Assembly (NCBI GenBank): GCA_024277695.1
Contig: JAJRUR010000237.1
Location: 1-6,361 of the forward strand
Direction: 5' to 3'
DNA length: 6,361 nucleotides
DNA from: Bacteroidota bacterium
GTDB taxonomy: Bacteria; Bacteroidota; Bacteroidia; Chitinophagales; Saprospiraceae
This document shows, one piece after another, positions 1 to 4,042 of the stretch. The first letter of the stretch is position 1. Each line of letters opens with the position of its first letter. The notes beneath the pieces are model-generated. The model saw only the letters and a program-made list of their open reading frames with translations, was not told the DNA's origin and made no database searches. Both the position numbers and the translations under genes were made by a program.

Positions 1-441
1 CAGGTAACTCCTGATGAAGCTGTACCTATGCAATTTGATTTTAGGTCGGTCTATGGTTCTATACTTATGGACTGGTTTTCTGTCTCTGAAAATACAGTAA
101 AAAATATCCTGTTTGAAGACTTTCAGTATTTGCCTATTATAAATGAATGCAATTTGACGACAGCTACCGAAGAAACTACATTGGGACAGCTATCAGTATA
201 TAATTTTCCCAATCCCTTCAAGAAATCAACCCATATCGTATTTGATTTGGTCAAAACCGATCGAGTTCGTATCAGTATCTTTGATGTTTTGGGTCAAGAG
301 TTGATGGTCATCACTGACAAGACACTTGGCGCAGGCCATCATGAAATACCACTAGATGGGACATTGCTGCCTAGCGGGACATTTTACTATCGCATACAGG
401 TGGGCAACCAACAAAAAGTAGCTGCTATGGCCAAATTGTAA
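1..441 (+). CDS. DUF1501-family secreted protein, C-terminal part with T9SS type A sorting domain (5' partial)
   Basis: The frame is open from base 1, so the start lies upstream; 146 residues are visible. Visible residues about 10-47 (QFDFRSVYGSILMDWF, then ILFEDFQYLPII) match the end of DUF1501 proteins, where a DFR-VYA-LL-DWL stretch is followed by a G/D-F-PLP motif. A short linker follows, then a type A T9SS sorting domain from about residue 62: the NFPNPF motif at 68-73, a beta-rich middle with the FDVLGQEL motif, the LPSGTFYYRI motif, and a basic/hydrophobic end (KVAAMAKL). Such tails send proteins through the outer membrane by the type IX system, where the tail is cleaved and the protein secreted or anchored to the surface. 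DUF1501 proteins are sulfatase-like and of unknown activity; many carry a Tat signal and sit beside a DUF1800 gene, but neither can be checked here. The next gene follows after 40 bases on the same strand. The sorting domain is sure; the DUF1501 call rests on about 40 residues. Confidence 0.85.
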   Translation, partial: QVTPDEAVPMQFDFRSVYGSILMDWFSVSENTVKNILFEDFQYLPIINECNLTTATEETTLGQLSVYNFPNPFKKSTHIVFDLVKTDRVRISIFDVLGQELMVITDKTLGAGHHEIPLDGTLLPSGTFYYRIQVGNQQKVAAMAKL

Positions 442-481
442 TATTATAAAAATATTACTCGGGTTGTAGTATCTTTACAGT

Positions 482-1399
482 ATGATGATAAGAAGTTCCG
501 TAGTGGTGATCAGTTTATTCATGCTCTGGCTGCTAACTGCTTGTCAGAAATCAGGACTAGAAGATAATAGACGTTCATACATATTTATAGGACATTGCTA
601 TGACTGGGCGCATACCGATAAGGTAGATCCGCGTATCGAAAAAATCGATTTTAGCGCATTTGATGGAATATGGCTGGGAGGGGACATCTGTCGGGAGACC
701 ACAGCCAATAAAGCCACCTTGGATTATCTTCATGAGTTATTTGACCTCAAAAACCCTCAGACAAAATGGGCTATCGGCAATCATGATTTCAGAAATGGAC
801 ATTTTGATTATATTATAGAGCGCACCGAAAGAGATCTTTTTTATACACACACGGAGGATGATATTTGTTATATAGTGATGAATAGTTTTACTGAACATGC
901 TGCTTTTGTAGATAGCTGTGATGAAAAACAAAAACAAGTAGAGCTCTTCAGTCTGGTTTTGGATACCATATCACAATCTGCTCATCTTGTCATTCTGATG
1001 CATAATCTTCTTTGGGCCAATGTTGATCCGCTGCTTACCGATGAGGCCAACGCTTCTATCAATGCTCCCGGATCTTGGATGGATATGCTTTGTGACGATC
1101 ATTCAAAATTTCAAGATATCTACTATGAACCGATAAAAAAAGTTCAGGAACGCGGCGTACAAGTCACGATAATTTCGGGTGACGGAGGACAGTATGATAA
1201 GGCATATCAAAGCGAACTACCCAATGGCATACGGTTTTTTATTAGTGGTATCAATAATAGTTTTGATCACAGTAATACAGATTTGCTTCAACGCTTCAAT
1301 ACGGATCCGGATTCGATACTCATTTTTAAGCAAGATAGGACGAACAGGACATTGAAAGGGGAGTTTGTTCAACTCAACGATTATCTACAAAATCAATGA
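482..1399 (+). CDS. Calcineurin-like metallophosphoesterase-family lipoprotein with altered metal-site motifs
   Basis: This 305-residue protein starts with a lipoprotein signal: a hydrophobic stretch over residues 6-20, then the lipobox LTAC with Cys21 as the lipidated residue. It should sit on the periplasmic or surface side of a membrane. An in-frame stop at 467-469 bounds the start; ATG 485 is an equally possible start. Metallophosphoesterase motifs appear in order: FIGHCYDW (His38) where DxH is expected, LGGDIC (Asp68) for the GD motif, AIGNHDFRNG (Asn100, His101) for GNHD, and ILMHNLLW (His174) for the isolated His. The final GHxH motif is replaced by ISGDGGQYDKAY (233-242), and the Asp of DxH is missing. 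Either the metal site is remodelled or activity has changed; substrate unknown. It may be co-transcribed with the preceding gene, since no promoter or terminator is clear in the 40-base gap. It ends just before a strong hairpin terminator. Fold class confident, function open. Confidence 0.8.
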   Translation: MMIRSSVVVISLFMLWLLTACQKSGLEDNRRSYIFIGHCYDWAHTDKVDPRIEKIDFSAFDGIWLGGDICRETTANKATLDYLHELFDLKNPQTKWAIGNHDFRNGHFDYIIERTERDLFYTHTEDDICYIVMNSFTEHAAFVDSCDEKQKQVELFSLVLDTISQSAHLVILMHNLLWANVDPLLTDEANASINAPGSWMDMLCDDHSKFQDIYYEPIKKVQERGVQVTIISGDGGQYDKAYQSELPNGIRFFISGINNSFDHSNTDLLQRFNTDPDSILIFKQDRTNRTLKGEFVQLNDYLQNQ

Positions 1400-1429
1400 A
1401 AATATCTTTTCAGCGCTAGGGCAATCAAA

Positions 1430-1463
1430 AAAAGACAGTTCAACATGGTTTGAACTGTCTTTT
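1430..1463. terminator. Bidirectional intrinsic terminator between the phosphoesterase gene and tRNA-Glu
   Basis: A perfect 14-bp stem (1430-1443 with 1450-1463) closes a six-base loop (1444-1449). The stem ends in A/T pairs. Read on the plus strand it ends in four T; read on the minus strand it is followed by seven T in a row (complement of 1427-1433, partly inside the stem). It starts 31 bases after the plus-strand gene's stop and lies three bases beyond the tRNA 3' end on the other strand. It therefore suits both converging transcripts, and the longer T-run favours the tRNA side. Confidence 0.85.
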
Positions 1464-1466
1464 GAG

Positions 1467-1538
1467 TAGCCCGTAGGGGAATCGAACCCCTGTTACCAGG
1501 ATGAAAACCTGGCGTCCTAACCCCTAGACGAACGGGCC
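1467..1538 (-). tRNA. tRNA-Glu (anticodon UUC)
   Basis: The minus strand folds into a complete 72-base cloverleaf. The acceptor stem GGCCCGT/ACGGGCT has a G1-U72 wobble. The D stem is GTCT/GGAC, the anticodon stem CCAGG/CCTGG holds loop TTTTCAT, the variable loop is four bases, and the T stem AGGGG/CCCCT holds loop TTCGATT. Anticodon TTC reads GAA and GAG, so the tRNA carries glutamate. The discriminator base is A, and the 3' CCA is not encoded (CTC follows), so it must be added after transcription. Good promoter elements lie upstream and a terminator follows directly, so it looks like a single-gene unit. Confidence 0.97.
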
Positions 1539-1555
1539 TTTTTTATAAAGAGACG

Positions 1556-1585
1556 CAAAGATAATTACTTTACTAATAATCCAAA
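1556..1585 (-). promoter_or_regulatory. Bacteroidota-type promoter of tRNA-Glu
   Basis: Read on the minus strand, TTTG (complement of 1582-1585) is followed by an 18-base spacer and TATCTTTG (complement of 1556-1563). This matches the -33 TTTG and -7 TAnnTTTG consensus of the Bacteroidota primary sigma factor at the expected spacing. The -7 box ends 17 bases before the first base of the mature tRNA, leaving room for a short 5' leader. Confidence 0.8.
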
Positions 1586-1621
1586 ATATATTTATCAAAT
1601 TATTTTTTCCAAACGATAGCC

Positions 1622-1661
1622 TGGGAGAACTCCCAAGTTAGGGCAGTAGATCCAGCCTGCC
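1622..1661. other. GC-rich stretch with two adjacent small hairpins in the tRNA-Glu/gap spacer
   Basis: The spacer 1539-1801 is otherwise strongly A/T-rich. In it, TGGGAG (1622-1627) pairs with CTCCCA (1630-1635) across only two bases, and GGCAG (1642-1646) pairs with CTGCC (1657-1661) across ten. The pair lies upstream of both divergent promoter elements, inside neither. No T-run follows either hairpin, so they are not ordinary terminators. They could be an operator, part of a small RNA or chance; I recognise no known RNA family here. Confidence 0.3.
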
Positions 1662-1774
1662 TTCATCCTGCATTTGTTATTTAAACCCAAGACTGTAAAA
1701 AAAGTGACTATGACATGCGAATGGTGTATAAGTAGATATACATAATATATCCATAATCTGAATTAAATACTTGT

Positions 1775-1782
1775 TATCTTTG
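1775..1782 (+). promoter_or_regulatory. -7 promoter element of the gap gene
   Basis: TATCTTTG matches the Bacteroidota -7 consensus TAnnTTTG exactly and ends 19 bases before the gap ATG, which predicts a 5' leader of roughly 10-15 bases. No good TTTG is seen 18-21 bases upstream, so the -33 half is weak. The ten bases from 1774 to 1783 (TTATCTTTGC) are identical to those in the divergent tRNA-Glu promoter. Confidence 0.6.
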
Positions 1783-1801
1783 CAGGCTTAAATAAGAAGA
1801 T

Positions 1802-2788
1802 ATGACCAAAATAGCAATAAACGGATTTGGACGAATAGGACGCTTGACTTTCAGGAGATTGATAGACAGGGCGGATGTGGAGATCGTGGCTATCAACGAT
1901 CTGACCAATAAAGAGACATTGGCACATTTGCTCAAGTACGACTCTGCGCATGGAGCATTTGATGGTGAAGTAAGAATCGAAGCTGGAGAGCTCGTAGTAA
2001 ATGGCACACGCATAGCGAGTTATGCTGAGCGCGATCCGTCTCAACTTCCTTGGACCAAGCATGATGTAGATGTCGTCTTGGAGTGTACGGGTGTATTTCG
2101 GACAGAGGATAAGGCGATGCTGCACATTCAGGCAGGCGCCAAAAAGGTATTACTTTCTGCCCCGGGAAAAGGGGGCGCAGTAAAAACCATTGTAATCGGT
2201 GTCAACGAAGATGAAATACGCAGCGATATCAAGATATATTCCAATGCATCTTGTACTACGAACTGTTTTGCTCCGATGGTCAAATTGCTAGATGAGCGCT
2301 GGGGGATTATTGAGGGTTTTATGACGACGATTCACTCTTATACAGCCGGACAAAATATTCAAGATGGACCGCATAAGGATTTGCGTCGAGCACGTGCTGC
2401 AGCTTATAATATCGTTCCTACTACCACAGGCGCTGCCAAAGCGACGCGTCTAGTCTATCCGGCTATCGGCAAAAAGATCAAGGCCAAAGCAGTTAGAGTT
2501 CCGGTCATTACCGGCTCTCTTGTAGATCTAACTGTACGCATGGACGCTGAGGTCAGCCCTCAAGATGTCAATGAGCTATTTCGTATAGCGGCAGAGGGTG
2601 ATTATCAAGGTATTATTCAATATGTAGAAGATCCGATAGTATCTTCAGACATCGTTGGAAATAGTTATTCTACTATTTTTGATGCTTTACTAACTAGCGC
2701 GAAAGGGGAGATGATCAATATGGTCAGTTGGTATGACAATGAAGCGGGTTATTCAAGTCGTTTGGCGGATTTGGCTTTGCTGATTTGA
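1802..2788 (+). CDS. gap: Type I glyceraldehyde-3-phosphate dehydrogenase
   Basis: This 328-residue cytoplasmic enzyme converts glyceraldehyde 3-phosphate, NAD and phosphate to 1,3-bisphosphoglycerate in glycolysis, and works in reverse in gluconeogenesis. The Rossmann motif INGFGRIGR is at residues 6-14 and Asp33 (in AINDLTN) favours NAD. The catalytic SNASCTTNC motif places the nucleophile at Cys151, with His178 in TTIHSYT as its base partner. DGPHKDLRRAR (188-198), TTTGAAKA (207-214) and Arg232 (in AVRVP) line the substrate phosphate sites. The end WYDNEAGYS (310-318) is canonical. Pro190 and Asp33 together argue against the NADP-type (plastid/GapB) enzyme. Length is near the usual 330-335. 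The start is bounded by an in-frame stop at 1793-1795. A TATCTTTG element ends 19 bases upstream; no clear Shine-Dalgarno is present. The next gene follows 83 bases later, and no strong terminator separates them. Confidence 0.97.
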   Translation: MTKIAINGFGRIGRLTFRRLIDRADVEIVAINDLTNKETLAHLLKYDSAHGAFDGEVRIEAGELVVNGTRIASYAERDPSQLPWTKHDVDVVLECTGVFRTEDKAMLHIQAGAKKVLLSAPGKGGAVKTIVIGVNEDEIRSDIKIYSNASCTTNCFAPMVKLLDERWGIIEGFMTTIHSYTAGQNIQDGPHKDLRRARAAAYNIVPTTTGAAKATRLVYPAIGKKIKAKAVRVPVITGSLVDLTVRMDAEVSPQDVNELFRIAAEGDYQGIIQYVEDPIVSSDIVGNSYSTIFDALLTSAKGEMINMVSWYDNEAGYSSRLADLALLI

Positions 2789-2832
2789 GGCATCGTGTAA
2801 CAATGATTACCTTTTATTTTATAGGAAGCCAT

Positions 2833-2840
2833 TAGATTTG
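2833..2840 (+). promoter_or_regulatory. Possible -7 promoter element for the DUF983 gene
   Basis: TAGATTTG fits TAnnTTTG exactly and ends 31 bases before the DUF983 ATG. A T-rich stretch (2811-2820) lies where a -33 box would be, but lacks the G of TTTG. It suggests that the DUF983 gene may have its own start point besides read-through from gap. An eight-base degenerate match in A/T-rich DNA can arise by chance. Confidence 0.35.
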
Positions 2841-2871
2841 CATATCAGAAATCTATGCGCTCAGTAAGACT

Positions 2872-3267
2872 ATGGGTCTATTAAAATCTATACTGAAGAA
2901 TACTTGCCCTCGATGCCGTCGCGGTGACTTATTTTACAGGCCATTTACGCTAAAAAATGCATATAAAATGCCATCTCATTGCAGTGTATGTAATCAGAGG
3001 TATGCACCTGAACCGGGATTCTATTTTGGTGCGATGTTCCTTTCCTATATCGCTTCTGCCATTATTTTAGTGGCAGGTGCACTTTTTATGGTTTTTGCTC
3101 TACGATGGGATGTCAATATGAGTTTGGTCATAATTTTTGTGATTGGAGGATTGACGCATAATTTTTTCTATCGACTGGGGAGATCATTATGGATTCATCT
3201 TATGGTAAGATATGACCGGAGATATGCGTCGAAGATGGAGGCATCCTCAACTGAAAAATCACAGTAA
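2872..3267 (+). CDS. DUF983-family membrane protein with N-terminal zinc-ribbon-like Cys pairs
   Basis: This 131-residue protein matches DUF983 from end to end. Two CxxC pairs (CPRC at 12-15 and CSVC at 37-40) form a likely treble-clef or zinc-ribbon knuckle with 21 residues between them. Then comes the family signature APEPGFYFGAMFLSY (45-59), and two membrane helices at about 54-77 and 83-100 joined by a short loop (RWDVNM). A basic stretch after the second helix (RLGRSLWIHLMVRYDRRY, 101-118) suggests a cytoplasmic C-terminus and, by hairpin topology, a cytoplasmic Cys domain. The molecular role of DUF983 is unknown; the family is common in Bacteroidota and Alphaproteobacteria. Length is normal. 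The only in-frame ATG after the upstream stop (near 2832) is the one chosen. It lies downstream of gap on the same strand and convergent with the bacilliredoxin gene. Confidence 0.9.
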   Translation: MGLLKSILKNTCPRCRRGDLFYRPFTLKNAYKMPSHCSVCNQRYAPEPGFYFGAMFLSYIASAIILVAGALFMVFALRWDVNMSLVIIFVIGGLTHNFFYRLGRSLWIHLMVRYDRRYASKMEASSTEKSQ

Positions 3268-3282
3268 TCACTAGGATGTATC

Positions 3283-3328
3283 CTTCATCTTGGAGTGACA
3301 GATTTACACATTTAGCCACTCCATGAAG
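3283..3328. repeat. Interrupted inverted repeat between convergent DUF983 and bacilliredoxin genes
   Basis: CTTCAT (3283-3288) pairs with ATGAAG (3323-3328), and GGAGTG (3292-3297) pairs with CACTCC (3317-3322). This gives a 12-bp stem with a three-base bulge and a 19-base loop. It lies 16 bases after the DUF983 stop. No T-run follows on either strand, so it is not a standard intrinsic terminator, though a hairpin here could protect or end the plus-strand transcript. A second, A/T-only hairpin (3391-3405) lies just past the other gene's stop. Nothing else is seen in the 143-base gap. Confidence 0.45.
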
Positions 3329-3410
3329 CATCATTTCATGAGTCTGTAATCATCATGCGATCGGACAAATCTTTTATATCCGCACTATATGTATATGATA
3401 TATACGACGC

Positions 3411-3824
3411 TTAGCAATATTTGTCGTAAGCCTCCTGTAGGTTTTGAGCTACTTGCTGTGCTGTATGCCCCTCTATTTGGTATCGCTCGATAAAATGGAC
3501 TAAGCGACCGTCCTTAAAAAGAGCCATGGATGGCGAAGAAGGAGGATATGGCAAGAAATATTCTCTTGCTTTGGCAGTGGCTTCTCTTTGGTTACCAGCA
3601 AATACCGTATAAAGCTTGTCAGGACGCTTATCATTATGAACGGAAAGCTTGGCTCCGGGACGCGCATTAGCTGCAGCACATCCGCAAACAGAATTGACTA
3701 CTACCAATGCTGTGCCTTGCATATTTTCTAGAGCGTCGCTCACTGCCTCAGCAGTTTCTAAAGATTCAAAACCATGATCGGTCAATTCCTGGATCATTGG
3801 AGCTACTATTTCTATAGGATACAT
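3411..3824 (-). CDS. BrxA/BrxB-family bacilliredoxin (YphP/YqiW-like)
   Basis: This 137-residue thioredoxin-fold protein matches the BrxA/BrxB family of Bacillus subtilis (YphP/YqiW, formerly DUF1094), which removes bacillithiol from mixed disulfides on cytoplasmic proteins. The family hallmark is VVNSVCGCAAANARPG (42-57), with the CGC active site at Cys47 and Cys49. Other conserved pieces are TVFAGNQREATAKAREYF (73-90), PPSSPSMALFKDG (94-106, with the cis-Pro region), the FIERYQIEGH motif (111-120) and the final Cys137, which matches the C-terminal Cys of the Bacillus proteins. The N-terminus is several residues shorter than in Bacillus. An in-frame stop 9-12 bases upstream leaves ATG 3824 as the only ATG start. 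It is transcribed alone, convergent to DUF983 and divergent from the M4 protease gene; I could not find a convincing promoter in the 218-base divergent gap. Some Bacteroidota carry bacillithiol synthesis genes, which fits; the thiol used here is not shown by this window. Confidence 0.93.
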   Translation of the reverse strand: MYPIEIVAPMIQELTDHGFESLETAEAVSDALENMQGTALVVVNSVCGCAAANARPGAKLSVHNDKRPDKLYTVFAGNQREATAKAREYFLPYPPSSPSMALFKDGRLVHFIERYQIEGHTAQQVAQNLQEAYDKYC

Positions 3825-3975
3825 AAAACAATTTCATTTAGTGATTGATATGTCTTAACACCCAACTCAATGGTATAGTTTAATCATTTGACTAGAATAA
3901 TTTAGGGTATTTCAAATTTCTACATAAAAAAACATAGATTTTTGGGGCATTTTGTAGTATTCTTACGTTCTAAAT

Positions 3976-4005
3976 TCTGAGGGTTATATTTAATTGTTAT
4001 ATTTC
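3976..4005 (+). promoter_or_regulatory. Possible promoter of the M4 protease gene
   Basis: TCTG (3976-3979), an 18-base spacer and TATATTTC (3998-4005) each differ by one base from the Bacteroidota -33 TTTG and -7 TAnnTTTG elements, at the right spacing. The -7 element ends 37 bases before the ATG. The leader between them is A-rich, as is common before Bacteroidota start codons. The remainder of the 3825-4042 gap is A/T-rich and shows nothing else I recognise. Near-matches are easy to find in such DNA, so this is tentative. Confidence 0.3.
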
Positions 4006-4042
4006 CATTTTATTTTACAAAAAACAAAATCTTTAAAAAATT

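Noticed and set aside
439..457. TAATATT/AATATTA hairpin right at the stop of the DUF1501 gene
   Set aside because: The seven-base stem is A/T only and is not followed by a T-run, so it is unlikely to end transcription.
470..477. TATCTTTA as a -7 promoter element for the phosphoesterase-like gene
   Set aside because: It lacks the final G, has no -33 partner and ends only four bases before the ATG, which would put the transcript start at or inside the codon.
737..937. 66-codon minus-strand frame inside the phosphoesterase-like gene
   Set aside because: It is antisense to a well-supported gene, has no family motif and no promoter.
1595..1666. 23-codon minus-strand frame across the GC-rich hairpins in the tRNA-Glu/gap spacer
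   Set aside because: It is very short, has no start signal, and its sequence is explained by the hairpin-forming bases; I see no family likeness.
1763..2125. Minus-strand open frames (120 and 79 codons) opposite the start of gap
   Set aside because: They lie antisense to a clear GAPDH coding region, show no recognisable domain and include the gap promoter area; they are by-products of the real gene's codon pattern.
2797..2820. GTAA/TTAC hairpin followed by a T-rich stretch after gap
   Set aside because: A four-base stem is too weak for a terminator; the T-rich stretch fits ordinary A/T-rich spacer.
3900..3960. Imperfect A/T inverted repeat around a run of seven A in the bacilliredoxin/M4 gap
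   Set aside because: The pairing has mismatches in A/T-only DNA and suits neither gene as a terminator, since both are transcribed away from it.
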